Made by a program: the position numbers and the translations under genes. Shown here in pieces: positions 19,401 through 26,023 of a stretch of DNA of 64,000 nt; within the stretch, counting starts at the first letter, position 1; each line of letters starts with the position of its first letter. The notes under the pieces are model-generated. The model saw only the letters and a list, made by a program, of their open reading frames with translations, was not told the DNA's origin and made no database searches. This stretch comes from Deltaproteobacteria bacterium (lineage in GTDB: Bacteria > Myxococcota_A > UBA9042 > PHBI01 > JACKFB01). The stretch lies in assembly GCA_020632695.1 (NCBI GenBank), contig JACKFB010000005.1:62001-126000 (forward strand), given 5' to 3'.

Positions 19401-20997
19401 GGAGCGCGATGTGGGCGCCCGGCGAGAGCCCGTCGACGTTGGGCAGCTCGAGCGGCAGCGGAGGCTCGAAGCGGGTGCTCCCCGGCTGCAGCGCGATGAG
19501 GTGCTCGGAGTAGAGGCCGTCGGGCAGCGGCATCGGCACCCGGTTGGACGGGATGTCGATGAGGGTGAGCACCCGGTCCTCGTCGGGCAGGTTCGCCGGC
19601 CAGGTGATCTTCGTGCCGGCCGGGACCGTGACCCGAGAGGGCGGCCGACCCGGCTCGAAGGTGCGCTCGATGACGAGGGTCTCCAGCACGCGGCCCTGGG
19701 CGTCCAGCGAGGGGCGCACGCCGCCGTCGAGGCGCGGCAGGTAGAAGTCGCGCAGGATGCTGTTGAGGCGGCCGGGGAGCACGTCGACCTTGAAGCCGAT
19801 GCGGGCGTGCGGCCCCCCGAGGGCGGCGCTGCCGTCGATGAGCAGGCGATCCTCGTAGGGCGCGGCCGGCACCTCGGCCAACGCGATGCGGAAGAGGCCC
19901 CGCTCGTCGGTGTCGACGCTGAGCCCCTGGCTGATGAGGGTCACCCGAGCGCCCTGGACCGCGCGCCGGGCCGCGTCGAACACGCGCCCCTCGACCGCCG
20001 TGGCTCCGACGCCGCGCGGCACGCCGGTGGCCCCGAACACCACGGGCAGTCCGGTGTCGCCGGGCAGGCCCGCCATGACCGCGTTCGGGCGCTCGGGGTT
20101 CGCGTCGAGGCGCCAGGCCGCGCTCGCGTAGCCCTGCTCGTCGGTGCGCAGCTCCAGCTCACCGCCGCCCTGGCCGACGTCGCTCCAGGTGGCGCCGCCG
20201 TCGGCCGACAGCGCGCCGGTGCCCTCGGTCACGCGCATCCGCACAGCGGTCCCGGCCAGCGGCGCGCCGGAGGGTGAGGTGGCGCGCACGACGAGCGGAT
20301 GCAACAGCGCTTCGCCGGCGAGTCCGACCTGCTGGTTGCCCGAGGCGAGGTCGATGCTGCCCGCGTCCTGGAAGGTGTCGTCCTGCTGGATGTCGAAGGC
20401 GTAGGGCGGGCTGGCGTTCCCGGCCTCATCGGTGACGGTGACCTCGACCGCGTTCAGCGCCGCGGGGGTCAGCCGCAGCGTGACGTCGAAGCGTCCGTCG
20501 GCGTCGGCCACGACGGTCTCGGCCGCGGCGGCGCCGACGATGGCGAGGGTGGCGCCCGGCTCGCTCTGGCCGATCCAGGTCTGCACCCGCAGGTTGGTCT
20601 CGGGCAGCCAGGTCAGCACCGTGGGCCTGGCTGGCGGGTCCCGGTCGAGGGCGACGGTCACCGGCAGGGAGGCCTCGAGCCCGCCGCGACGTACCACGAC
20701 CCGGGTGACGCCGTCCGCGACGGCGGTGACGAGACCGTCGGGCGCCACGGTGGCGACCTCGGGGTCATCGGAGGCGAAGTCCAGCGAGCCGTCGAGCCCG
20801 AGCAGCTCGGCGCGGTCGCTCAGCACCTGCGCGCTGACCTGGGCGGTCTGGCCCTCGCGGGTCAGGTAGATGGACACGGGCTCGACCGCGAGAGCCAGGG
20901 GATCGCCGAGCTCGGAGTGGCTGCCTCCCTTGCAGCCCGCGACGATCGGCGAACAGAGGGAGAGCAGGATCCAGAGGCCCGTCAGCCGGCACTTCAT
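7462..20997 (-). CDS. Giant multidomain surface lipoprotein (4,511 aa)
   Basis: Starts MKCRLTGLWILLSLCSPIVA then GC, a lipoprotein signal with the modified Cys at residue 22. Domains in order: an Ig-like domain with BIG-2 flavour (about 35-110); further Ig and carboxypeptidase-regulatory-like domains (about 110-570); a Pro/Lys/Cys-rich linker (about 580-675); a long beta-rich region (about 750-1290); putative Ig domains with 'VGQTWSYTPQAT' (about 1580-1760); some ten thrombospondin-3-like Asp repeats of the DTDGDGLSD type (about 1760-2100); an LVIVD-like propeller block (about 2200-2515); two Ig-like domains (about 2510-2710); and six Gly-rich repeats to the end. I chose the ATG at 20997 because it opens directly on the signal peptide; an ATG six codons upstream is also in frame. 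No catalytic motif was found. It is probably an outer-surface adhesin or scaffold that needs calcium. No known family covers the whole protein. Confidence 0.85.
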   Translation of the reverse strand: MKCRLTGLWILLSLCSPIVAGCKGGSHSELGDPLALAVEPVSIYLTREGQTAQVSAQVLSDRAELLGLDGSLDFASDDPEVATVAPDGLVTAVADGVTRVVVRRGGLEASLPVTVALDRDPPARPTVLTWLPETNLRVQTWIGQSEPGATLAIVGAAAAETVVADADGRFDVTLRLTPAALNAVEVTVTDEAGNASPPYAFDIQQDDTFQDAGSIDLASGNQQVGLAGEALLHPLVVRATSPSGAPLAGTAVRMRVTEGTGALSADGGATWSDVGQGGGELELRTDEQGYASAAWRLDANPERPNAVMAGLPGDTGLPVVFGATGVPRGVGATAVEGRVFDAARRAVQGARVTLISQGLSVDTDERGLFRIALAEVPAAPYEDRLLIDGSAALGGPHARIGFKVDVLPGRLNSILRDFYLPRLDGGVRPSLDAQGRVLETLVIERTFEPGRPPSRVTVPAGTKITWPANLPDEDRVLTLIDIPSNRVPMPLPDGLYSEHLIALQPGSTRFEPPLPLELPNVDGLSPGAHIALLSFDHEVGRYLPVGSATVSADGLSVLSDPGSGIRVGAWHGGPPPKPPDKCRVKGSVSPPPSPPTPKPKPKKKDKCKCMVRGVVVPCEKSGDDGKKKPFVIDNVPCAPPPPSPKPKPGDPPPPPPPPKDKVEVICDEDPKPIRIIQPSRKFLPTKLGKTVQFTAQCEDGESNAQIQWTFSGGKPSGTVGPSVSAKFDKKGKVTVTASASTKKCKGSDSVVLDVSDCVEAGTVRVCGDDIVEETTTRFVVSGNVTLGRGGEQFLQTTGSATVDLQPTAVDATGPTVKGEGVWSMDSVDVFRNPWHPTLWRGGWSIDGTSGAVTLAGTTEEDDVKIVLQLTGFGLRTGAVTRMTTDGIVFGVPKIEMPFGKLVQKSAKNQISVVLDQIGVRTSGIVVGGEFAWTGELDFKVLKLVKLLIGYNPSEDTFKGGFGVKFGPPLRTITLEGSALYGQSTFKQLDFKATFSQEFEPPFLPGFSSPGLPLPPGTFASPVVLLSLEGGVKNPGFFFGTNPAPPSLSGKVGMSFGPAFPVGGKDVYSLGSGSVGVLFDFYPTRLEMSGNWVMLGRVSGDLYDTSLSTTTDAVGANDVVGFGELAGAVSFTADPPQAGFNASYSIGDKFLAAFCGAKKGECPFSNVGKIYAATLKGSLTGDTNNLTGSLDLDGVLNTPAFKFGPKHVPTLLEVPSYSVGGVGGKLRINAARKFYYLQAAAYTALPVLGKAEIIMTIDVYGTPAFRFQVCHEGQCLGSEVLERFQFEGSPAVVQVPDALESVEIGMVHSGEVTASLELPDGRVLDPGEIATYPDGSIEAVYVSGIEDERSDWVVFQPRPGRYALVDIDPVGAVQEVILAVPDQAPKFQFVEPFARSGETVTVGWLASDRDSDAQIDVYYDSGEAGAEAHPIGSALLSDGVSSLTWDLGAVPPGAWFVHAVVDDRITPTRTVRSVQPIVVEEHPDGAVPRPLLVRTRELAAGLEVSWIAGGPDAALYAVHVESATPGAARVVPVYQGGTRAVIEGLPAGAPLRVWVVATGEEGASSAPSEAVLATAPGVAPLSITTTPPRAVRVGQTWSYTPQATGGGGGKAPSIAVGPVGMSVSGQTVSWAPTSEDAGGHPVVLTVADAAGGPGAQQAFELGVLVDDALAPPEILSEPPLVGVVGTPWSYELVASSPNGAVGPVELVDGPGGMSVTGDDTLSWTPSAAEATAAHGLVAFTVRMADSTGFEALQTRVIRFEDPDGDGLASDWERASGLDPLTADDAGQDRDGDGLSDAQEAALGTRGDVGDTDGDGLSDGAEASGASDPRLADTDGDGLDDAEEAQAGTDPREADTDGDGVQDDVEVAKGSDPLGASDRDGDGLSDDFELELGTDPDLADGDGDGCDDQRELDLGTNPAAADTDGDGAGDCEEADGGTDPRVASGDSDGDGLSDDLEQLLGTDAFSADTDGDGFDDAIERELGTDPRASDSAPPIEPGTPNQPRLLTGSSDPQTLPPFETVDVGDILVIQDDDLDGAPNDFELAYGYDPDDPADGPSDDDGDGLALWQEAQAGTDPRKADSDGDGAPDGQELVDGTDPLDPASVSTAGPLVSLAVQPAAPRLSNNAVYGPADLQLFVTGARADGTTVDVSAAAKGTTYTISDPSLGQVSKDGHFTAAIGAEGSFDVTVRTGALSVTVPFELTRFEPHALASISLPQAPGRLALSGDTLVMALGDGVRLVDISYPPQPVLGAQLGLGHAVSDVALSGGLGAAALAEGGVALLDLADTDHPAVRALIPTPSPARAVALSPSRLWVGTDAGLYAVPLDGTTGVGLHDADGDGTDDRLALRLAPALSVTRLVRVVGRVMAAASDGSVRTFDEAATDGDPPMAVAAGAGALRDLSARGDVGFGATGSAAVAVSTSPSSAGLIGSNGAVAAEAITADGQAVLAGIQAIAGSLVLMKTSYTGELIVAGSVTYKTFYYQGLAARDGYHFLTGTGPGGNWFEVGQHDFFTDTLGVPPRVKLLSPSVSAPVEEGDRVTFAVDATDDVRVAEVRLTLDGEVIATLSEPPFATEVRLPNIQAETTVMLGAEATDYGGNVGAMEALPLVVQPIVDTVPPTVSFSVPGDMGFVGAGGKFPVALSVLDDHAVWKAEIYVEDVLVATLFDPPFAGQADAPALPPNPDFTIQMRAVVTDYGDNTATATRTVIHAGTDLVAQGVTSIGPGDTTWDGERVLVQGGTVELDGPHSFAALYVGDSGVVTQPHTPGSGPESGVEISADLVNVGPGGAIDVSGKGYFGGCSPGAPGCGGPAHTVGNTNGGSSQRSGGSHGGPGGGPSRGVVYDDPFAPELPGAGGAYGGGAGEPGGDGGGRVRIDAAALVLAGRIRADGAPGVEQIQANGGGGAGGSVWIEAQALSGAGRISADGARGGPNGGSAGGGGRVLLAWQSLGGSAPPLATAWPGDGPGPSGGAGTVVTVAGSAVPRMLIDDAGRSGGLDDPTFGETPGAAALELDADLELAGGSRLVLATPLTVRDLRLREGSRLSHRPTDAAAEGDLMITARDVVVDLGAAIDVAGRGYFGGCSAGAPGCGGAAHWFGNVQAGANPHQGGSHGGVGGAALANRVFGDPAAPRTLGGGGGYGNGSGEPGSNGGGRVWLTAASLRLDGAIIADGLLPPQNNQMDGGAGAGGSVRVDVQRLGGSGEISARGGPGLAGPGGGGGRVALRWEADDAAGAFDPARASAAGGASDVAPGGPGTVWLGRKGQQAVLRVDNRGLAHSVEGSPWRELGHPEVATAAQQTITIVDGQLVPGSLVGLDVGAVGSPVRFTVTGNTADTLSTDPVDGDVAAALVAGVALEARRPLAAKLVLAGGSRVALVDALSAEDIDVEVGAVLTHPRTLAPGAIPGLDLEVTGLLSVAAGGAIDVSARGFFGGCSPGAPGCGAGAHTVGNVNGGAGQRSGGSHGGVGAGPKATPVNDDPFAPVLPGGGGGYGNGSGEPGGDGGGRVRIATGGLRVDGAIRADGGAGSSANQGDGAGGAGGAIWIEAGSWAGQGSVSASGGASGSNPSLLGAGGGGGRVAIHYDSLDGFDLSAVQARGGVGTGASGGPGTVVLLPTGDVPTLVLDDGGLSGGIDNPAFGQAPTTTPLNLGGHLVLRGTTRLVLAAPLEVASLELEGTSVLTHLPSSTGYEGALTVTADAITVGAGAAIDVTGRGYYGGCAPGAPGCGGGAHTFGNTQTGGAGQRTAGSHGGRGAGTSPNAIYGDPWQPAAPGAGGGYGNGGGEPGGNGGGRVRLVTQMLHVDGAVRADGAPAAGTAQQDGGGGAGGSVWIDTGALDGGGSISARGGAGQAGAPTGTGGGGGRIAIYYADASGFDLARVEARGGAAASLGGGPGTVYLAPDGAPSRFVLDDGGVGAGIDDPAFGDLPSDATLTLGADLVLRGGTRLVLVQPTEMQALLLEDAAILTHPQASLGLAPDLVLSATEVRIAPGAAIDVSGRGYLGGCRPGTACGGPAVTFPNVQAGGAPPHTAGSHGGVGANAAATAVYGSPTVPRTLGAGGGFGNGSGEPGGDGGGRVWLVAESLIVDGAIRADGGEASATGFQDGGGGAGGAVLVEVELLGGGGEVGADGGASVAGTGGGGGRVALDYQALDATSPFDTDRATAFGGAAPAAGGPGTVLLAPASGPPTLRVSNGGVAHAAEAQPWPVLGPRVATSTGGTTVEISGASFFPGQLAGLGLMVPGVEEPFAVIDNTATTLTLEAAPPAFAPGARVVGRWSFPGVLRVEAAARVSLGDELALGGLEVDDAVLTHPPTLPGLLEPGLELHVSGNVAVSATGAIDVSGRGYFGACQPGTSCGGPGVTVGNTQTGGSDRFSGGSHGGLGGGPSPAAAYGDPNAPTTCGGGGGYGAGASETGGAGGGRAHIVADTFELLGQVLADGQPAAVAGSANGGAGAGGSIWLEIVGALTGAGAIHADGGSSAGGGGGGGGRVLVEAAAPFTGSASAKAGAGPQSSVGQDGSIITP
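7465..12720 (-). repeat. Six Gly-rich protein repeats in the giant lipoprotein
   Basis: A module recurs six times. Its landmark is AIDVSGRGYFGGC or a close variant, followed by Gly-rich 'GGSHGG', 'GGGYGNGSGEPGG', 'GGRVRI', 'GGAGGS' and 'GGGGRV' motifs. On the DNA the landmark lies near 12615, 11775, 10715, 9872, 9022 and 7985. Spacings are about 845, 1060, 843, 850 and 1037 bp, so units come in a short form (about 282 residues) and a long form with about 70 extra residues. The fifth and sixth copies lack one Cys-region tripeptide (GTACGG or GTSCGG in place of GAPGCGG). Confidence 0.85.
14700..15715 (-). repeat. Thrombospondin-3-like calcium repeats in the giant lipoprotein
   Basis: About twelve tandem copies of a 19-22-residue unit with the pattern DxDGDGLSDxxExxxGTDPxxAD encode a predicted Ca2+-binding rod at residues 1760-2100. 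The DNA shows it as recurrent 'gtcgccgtcggtgtcg' on the plus strand. The block links the Ig-like N-terminal half to the propeller and Gly-rich C-terminal half. Confidence 0.85.
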
Positions 20998-21336
20998 CGC
21001 GCACCCCAGCAGCATGGCCTCCGCGCGCGTCGTCCCCCGGGACGGACCGCCGCCCCGCGCTCAGGGGCGCCGGCGAGCGCTCGCCGGCACGGACGCGGAG
21101 AGGATCGGCTGCGTGGGTGGTCTGAGCGTCCAAAGCTAGTGGCGAGTCGGGAGGGTCGTCAATGGCCGGAACCCACTCTCGAAGCGGTGGCGTGCAGCGC
21201 CCACGGTGGCGAAAGGGGCCGCGGGGGTGCGGCGCGATGGGGGCGGGTATAACCTGAGGGCATTCACGGTTGCCGACTCGGCATGCTCACGGGTGGAGGG
21301 TGCCGGCGATGGCAGCCTCCGCGCGGAGGAACGAGC
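20998..21336. other. Divergent intergenic region, giant lipoprotein / DoxX gene
   Basis: A 339-bp region without a convincing gene. It contains a candidate minus-strand promoter for the giant lipoprotein (21133-21162). On the plus side there is a TATAAC hexamer at 21248-21253 without a recognisable -35 box, and a GGAGGA ribosome site at 21325-21330 for the DoxX gene. Confidence 0.6.
21133..21162 (-). promoter_or_regulatory. Candidate promoter of the giant lipoprotein gene
   Basis: Minus strand: TTGACG (21162-21157), an 18-base spacer, TAGCTT (21138-21133). The inferred start near 21126 leaves a leader of about 130 nt. The TTGAC plus 18-base spacer layout recurs at 43921-43950 and 56408-56437, which raises confidence in all three. 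Confidence 0.5.
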
Positions 21337-21840
21337 ATGGAACGCTGGCAAGGACTCAGGGCCTGGTTGTCGGCCAATGGAGATCTGGCCTTCGATCTGG
21401 TGCGCTTCTGGGTGGGGGTCGGGCTGGTCATCAAGGGGGTCTACTTCGTGATGGCGATGGACCGGCTGACCTGGACCGTCGAGGGGATGGGGATCATGCC
21501 CTTCGGCAACGTGTTCCTGGCGCACTACATCGCCGTCGCCCACCTGGGCTTCGGCCTGATGCTGGCCGTGGGGCTGCTGACGCGGCTGTCGGCGCTGGCG
21601 CAGCTCCCGGTGCTGCTCGGCGCGGTCGTCTTCGTCCACGGGCCGGGCGGCCTGAACACCGAGGGCCAGACCCTGGAGTTCACGCTGCTGGTGCTCTTCG
21701 TGCTCGCGCTCAGCGCGCTCTTCGGCGGCGGGCGACTGTCGGTGGACCACCTGCTGCGCCGGTCTTCGGAGGACGAACAGCGGGCCGCCCCGCCGATGCG
21801 CGCGGTCCATCATCACCCCATCCACACCTCGAAGCCCTGA
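21337..21840 (+). CDS. DoxX-family membrane protein
   Basis: A 167-residue protein with four hydrophobic helices. It resembles the DoxX/SURF4 group: DLVRFWVGVGLVIKGVYFVM at the first helix, then YIAVAHLGFGLMLAVGLLTR and the loop and helix around PVLLGAVVFVH. The C-terminus is a hydrophilic, His-containing cytoplasmic tail (HHHPIHTSKP). The start at 21337 is supported by GGAGGA six bases upstream. DoxX-type proteins often work with redox or quinone enzymes, but the exact role cannot be inferred. The gene stands alone, divergent from the giant lipoprotein, with 128 bp before the next gene. Confidence 0.8.
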   Translation: MERWQGLRAWLSANGDLAFDLVRFWVGVGLVIKGVYFVMAMDRLTWTVEGMGIMPFGNVFLAHYIAVAHLGFGLMLAVGLLTRLSALAQLPVLLGAVVFVHGPGGLNTEGQTLEFTLLVLFVLALSALFGGGRLSVDHLLRRSSEDEQRAAPPMRAVHHHPIHTSKP

Positions 21841-21968
21841 GTCGGCACGGGGCCGTGCGCGAGGTCATTGCGGCGCGCCCCGCAGGAGCATAGTGTCGAA
21901 GGGCGGCGTCGACTCGCGGTCTGGGTTGACTGGCAACAAGGTCTGGAGCGCTGCGGAGGGGACCCGTC

Positions 21969-24900
21969 ATGGCTCTGCGATCCGGTCTGGTGCGCCCTGC
22001 GCTGCTGAACGCCGCCGTCTTCCTGGCCCTGGCCGCGGTCGGCCCGCTGCCGGCCTGCACGGGCTCGAGCATCGGCGACCCGTGCAGCGACACGGCCCCC
22101 TGCGATGAGGGCGGCCTGTGCATCGACGGCCGCTGCTTCGCCAACGTCGACGGCGGCCCCATCCCCGACATCGGACGCCCGGACACGGTCGCCGACACCG
22201 CCACCGACGCCGAGCCCGACACGACCCCGGACACCGCGACCGACACCGCGACCGACGCCGAGCCCGACACCGCGGCCGACGCCGAGCCCGACACCGCCAC
22301 CGACGCCGAGCCCGACACCGCGACCGACGCCGAGCCCGACAGCGACAGCGACGCCGGCACCGACACCATCGAGCCCTTCTGCGGCGACCAGATCGTGCAG
22401 GGCGACGAGGCCTGCGACGACGGGAACGACGACGACACCGATCTCTGCCACAACAACTGCACCCTGGCCTGCGGCGACGGCGTGCTGCAGACCTTCGAGG
22501 TGTGCGACACGGCGATCGCACCCGACGCGGAGGGCGGATGCCCGTTGGACTGCGCGACGGACCTGAGCTGCTCGGTGGCGGTACTGACCGGCACGGCCTG
22601 CGAGGCGACCTGCGTGACCGAGCCGCTCAGCGACTGCGTCTCGGGCGACGGCTGCTGTGGCGATGGATGCGACGCGATCTCGGACGAGGACTGCGCGCCG
22701 GTGTGCGGCAACGAGGTCATCGAGGAAGGCGAGACCTGCGATCCGCCCTCGTCGTGCCCCACCTCTTGCGACGACGGCGATCCCTGCACCACCGAGGCGC
22801 TCTCCGGCAACGTCGACGACTGCGACGTGGCCTGCGTGCCCACCCCGGTGACGGCGTGCGAGTCGGGCGACTCCTGCTGCCCCGAGGGCTGCGTGTTCGC
22901 GACCGACGGCGACTGCGAGGACACCTGCGGCGACGGCTTCCTCGACGAGGGCGAGCTCTGCGATCCCTGCCCGGCGTCGTGCGACGACGAGGACCCCTGC
23001 ACCACCGACGTGCCGAGCGGCAGCGCGTCGACCTGCGATCTGGCCTGCGCCCATCTGCCGGTCACGACGGCCACCTCGGGCGACGGCTGCTGCCCCGAGG
23101 GGGCGAACGCCAACTCGGACACCGACTGCCCGTCCAAGTGCGACAATGGCGAGGTCGAGCCGGGCGAGACCTGCGATCCCTGCGCGCCCTGCCCCACCGA
23201 CGACGCGTGCACCACCTGGTCGATGACCGGCAGCGCCTCGGGCTGCGACCTGGTCTGCACCGCCATCACCATCTCCGTGTGCGGCGGCGACCCCGACGGC
23301 TGCTGCCCCGCCGGCTGCGACTCGACCAGCGACTCCGACTGCACCTCGGTGTGCGGCAACGAGATCCTCGAGCAGGGCGAGACCTGCGACCCGCCCAACA
23401 GCTGCCCCACCAACTGCAACGACGACGACGTGTGCACCGCAGACCTGCTGACCGGGCAGGCCTCCAAGTGCACCGGGAAGTGCCTGAACACGCCCATCGT
23501 GACCGCAGCGGACGGCGACGGCTGCTGCCCGCCCGGCGCCAACGCCAACACCGACACGGACTGCGCGTCGGATTGCGGCAACGAGATCCTCGAGCCCGGC
23601 GAGCTCTGCGACCCCTGCACCGAGGGCTGTGACGACCAGGACGCCTGCACCACCGACACGGTCAGCGGCTCCGCGGACAACTGCGACCTCGCCTGCACCC
23701 ACACGGCCGTCAGCGCGTGCAGCGCGACCTCGGATGGCTGCTGCCCGTCCGGCTGCTCGGCTGGGGACGACGCCGACTGTGCGCCGGCGACCATCTCGCC
23801 CCTGAGCGCTGTGGACACCAGCGGCCAGTGCCTGACCGCCGGGACCGGGGCGCGCGCCGTGGTCTCGGTCGAGCTGGTCGACACGGCAGGCGAGCCGGTG
23901 CTCGGCGCCACGGTGACGATGACCACCAGCGCCGGCAGCCTTGGCAGCGTCGCCGCGGAGGGCAACCTCTACTACGCCGAGCTCACCGCGCCCGACGCGT
24001 CGGTGGCCCAGGCGACGGTGACCGTGGTGGCGGGCGGGGTGACCCTCGACACCAAGCCCGTCCTCGACATCGGCGCGCCGCTCGCCGGCACCGCGCTCAG
24101 CGCCGGCGGCTGGGGAGGCTGCCCGGCGGACCACAACGCGCGCGTCCGCGTCGTCGACCCGGCCGGCCAGCCGCTGGCCGGCGCCCGCGTCATGGTCGGC
24201 GCGGAGCCGCTGACCACGCTCCAGACCAGCTTCCTGGGGGCCGCCGACGGGCCGAACCACGGGACCACCGACGCCCAGGGCTACGTACGTCTCTTCGACC
24301 TCGGCGCCTCGCTGAGCCAGCCGCTCACCGTGACCGCCGCCGCCGAGGGCCGCGAGTACCTCACGGTCTTCGACGTCGACGCCTCGGACTTCGTGCTCGC
24401 GCTGCCGGTCATGGTGGACACGACGCCCACCGGCACCCTGGCCGGCGACCTCACCAACGTCCCGGCGCCGTCGGGGGGCAGCATCGAGCTGGGCATCGTC
24501 TTCCCCGACCTGGCCATCGAGACGCTCGCCACCTTCAACCTCAACGCGTTGCTGGCCGACAGCGACTGCTACAACGCCGGCGGCATCGCCGGGTCGCTGG
24601 CCGTGCCCGGCAACGTCTTCATCCCTGCCCAGTGCGCGCTGGCCATCGGCGTCTGCCTGCAGAACCTCCCGAAGCACCCCTACAAGTCGGCGCAGCTCCC
24701 CTACGGCTCGCGGCGCATCACCGGCCTGCGCGGCGCCGCACCGCTGAGCGCCATCACCGGCGGCGTGGCGTCGGCCCTGCCGGCGCTGACCCTCAACGGC
24801 ATCGGCGTGGTGCAGAAGACCATCAACGCGCCGGGTCCCACGGCCCAGAACATCGGCATCAGCGTGGATCTCTCGGCCAACGTGACCTGCGCCATCACCA

Positions 24901-25667
24901 ACGCCCCCACCAACGCCGACGTGTTCTGCATCACCGCCGGCGACTGGGACAGCAAGACCTCGGCCAGCATCGGCCCGGGCGAGGGGCAGCTCCTGGTCTC
25001 CGGCTTCAAGGTCGGTGACGCCGCCGGCAAGTCGGGCACCTGGAACATCACCGGCACCACCTCCTTCCCGCTGAGCGGGGTCTTCGCCGACGTGCAGCCG
25101 CTCGGCGCCGCGGTGGCGCTCTACCTCGAGGACAGCAAGTCCGGCATCCCCACCGGCACCGGCAGCGGCCAGAGCGCCATCCTCGACCGCAGCGGCGCGG
25201 CCTTCGGCGCCGGCGGCGGCACGATGCAGTTCCAGAACTTCCTGCCCATCCGCACCATCAGCCGGGCTGGTCGGGTCTTCACGTTGGGCGCCCTGGCCGC
25301 CAACGGCCACCCCGCGCCCCATTACGTGCGCGGCCTCATCCAGCAGCGCGTCAGCCAGGACTACCAGGCCTGCAGCGCCAACGACTCGACGCGCCGCACG
25401 CTGCGCCCGCTGTGGGAGGTGTACACGCCGGGCGACGCCACCGGCTGGACCCTGCCGACGGTGCCGGCGAGCTGGCCGCGCGCCGCGGCGGGGGGACCCC
25501 TGGCGGGCCTCATCGACCCGGCCGCCACCGCGGAGAGCGACATCATCCAGTGGCAGGCGCTGACCGTCTACGAGGGCCTCACCCCGAACGCCAGCTACGA
25601 CCAGCGCGAGCTGCTGGACTTCCGCCGGCACCTCACCCACGTGTCGACGAACGCCCAGACCTATTGA
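21969..25667 (+). CDS. Cys-rich, DUF4215-type multidomain lipoprotein (1,232 aa)
   Basis: The signal peptide ends LAAVGPLPAC, with the lipid-modified Cys at residue 30. Residues 66-133 are a low-complexity linker of Asp, Thr, Ala, Glu and Pro, a usual spacer after a lipobox in Myxococcota. Residues about 137-615 hold some eight Cys-rich repeats of the form CGNEILExGExCDPxxxCPxxCxDxDxCT, the DUF4215/myxococcal disulfide-repeat type. An Ig-like 'big' domain (VDTAGEPVLGATVTMTTSAG) follows near 630-720, then beta-rich domains to the C-terminus. Start at 21969 with a GGAGGGG site upstream. No enzymatic motif was seen. It is likely surface-exposed and disulfide-stabilised. A strong hairpin follows three bases after the stop. 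Confidence 0.85.
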   Translation: MALRSGLVRPALLNAAVFLALAAVGPLPACTGSSIGDPCSDTAPCDEGGLCIDGRCFANVDGGPIPDIGRPDTVADTATDAEPDTTPDTATDTATDAEPDTAADAEPDTATDAEPDTATDAEPDSDSDAGTDTIEPFCGDQIVQGDEACDDGNDDDTDLCHNNCTLACGDGVLQTFEVCDTAIAPDAEGGCPLDCATDLSCSVAVLTGTACEATCVTEPLSDCVSGDGCCGDGCDAISDEDCAPVCGNEVIEEGETCDPPSSCPTSCDDGDPCTTEALSGNVDDCDVACVPTPVTACESGDSCCPEGCVFATDGDCEDTCGDGFLDEGELCDPCPASCDDEDPCTTDVPSGSASTCDLACAHLPVTTATSGDGCCPEGANANSDTDCPSKCDNGEVEPGETCDPCAPCPTDDACTTWSMTGSASGCDLVCTAITISVCGGDPDGCCPAGCDSTSDSDCTSVCGNEILEQGETCDPPNSCPTNCNDDDVCTADLLTGQASKCTGKCLNTPIVTAADGDGCCPPGANANTDTDCASDCGNEILEPGELCDPCTEGCDDQDACTTDTVSGSADNCDLACTHTAVSACSATSDGCCPSGCSAGDDADCAPATISPLSAVDTSGQCLTAGTGARAVVSVELVDTAGEPVLGATVTMTTSAGSLGSVAAEGNLYYAELTAPDASVAQATVTVVAGGVTLDTKPVLDIGAPLAGTALSAGGWGGCPADHNARVRVVDPAGQPLAGARVMVGAEPLTTLQTSFLGAADGPNHGTTDAQGYVRLFDLGASLSQPLTVTAAAEGREYLTVFDVDASDFVLALPVMVDTTPTGTLAGDLTNVPAPSGGSIELGIVFPDLAIETLATFNLNALLADSDCYNAGGIAGSLAVPGNVFIPAQCALAIGVCLQNLPKHPYKSAQLPYGSRRITGLRGAAPLSAITGGVASALPALTLNGIGVVQKTINAPGPTAQNIGISVDLSANVTCAITNAPTNADVFCITAGDWDSKTSASIGPGEGQLLVSGFKVGDAAGKSGTWNITGTTSFPLSGVFADVQPLGAAVALYLEDSKSGIPTGTGSGQSAILDRSGAAFGAGGGTMQFQNFLPIRTISRAGRVFTLGALAANGHPAPHYVRGLIQQRVSQDYQACSANDSTRRTLRPLWEVYTPGDATGWTLPTVPASWPRAAAGGPLAGLIDPAATAESDIIQWQALTVYEGLTPNASYDQRELLDFRRHLTHVSTNAQTY

Positions 25668-25670
25668 GAA

Positions 25671-25691
25671 GGGGGACGCCTCGCGCCCCCC
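25671..25691. terminator. GC hairpin after the Cys-rich lipoprotein gene
   Basis: GGGGGACGCCTCGCGCCCCC forms a stem of five G-C pairs, a bulged A, then CGC/GCG closing a CTC loop. It begins three bases after the TGA of the upstream gene. There is no U tract, as often in high-GC genomes. A second hairpin (GCGGG-TAGAG-CCCGC) follows at 25697-25711. The same 20-mer recurs at 26024. Confidence 0.55.
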
Positions 25692-25696
25692 TCCCC

Positions 25697-25711
25697 GCGG
25701 GTAGAGCCCGC
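25697..25711. terminator. Second hairpin of the tandem terminator-like region
   Basis: GCGGG, loop TAGAG, CCCGC: a perfect five-pair GC stem six bases after the first hairpin. Together they look like a double terminator or mRNA-protecting structure. Confidence 0.4.
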
Positions 25712-26023
25712 AGGGCCCCTCCCCCCGAGGCGGCCCGCCGACGCGGGCCGCGTAGTTGCCCACGCGCCCGAAAACATCCTTCATGACTCGGGGTGCGGCG
25801 AAGGCGCATGGGCAACTATAAACCTTCACCCCGCATGCTGGCATGTCCACACCCTACGCGCGTCCTCGCCCGGCGCGATCGAGGAAGAGCTTCATCCCCC
25901 AGGGTCGGTCGTCGCGATCGATGGGCAACCACCCAGAAGGTTCGCGTGCAGGCAGCTGAAGCCACACGAAACGGGACATTCGTCCACCAGGCTCGGCCGA
26001 GGCCGACGGGCAGCTACCAAGGA

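Noticed and set aside
12721..20277. A 2,518-codon open frame on the plus strand
   Set aside because: Antisense shadow of the giant lipoprotein gene; Arg/Gly/Val-rich with no family motif or ribosome site.
21813..25850. Long minus-strand frames (1,345 and 751 codons) opposite the Cys-rich lipoprotein
   Set aside because: The plus-strand reading has a lipobox, ordered Cys repeats and a ribosome site; the minus frames have none of these.
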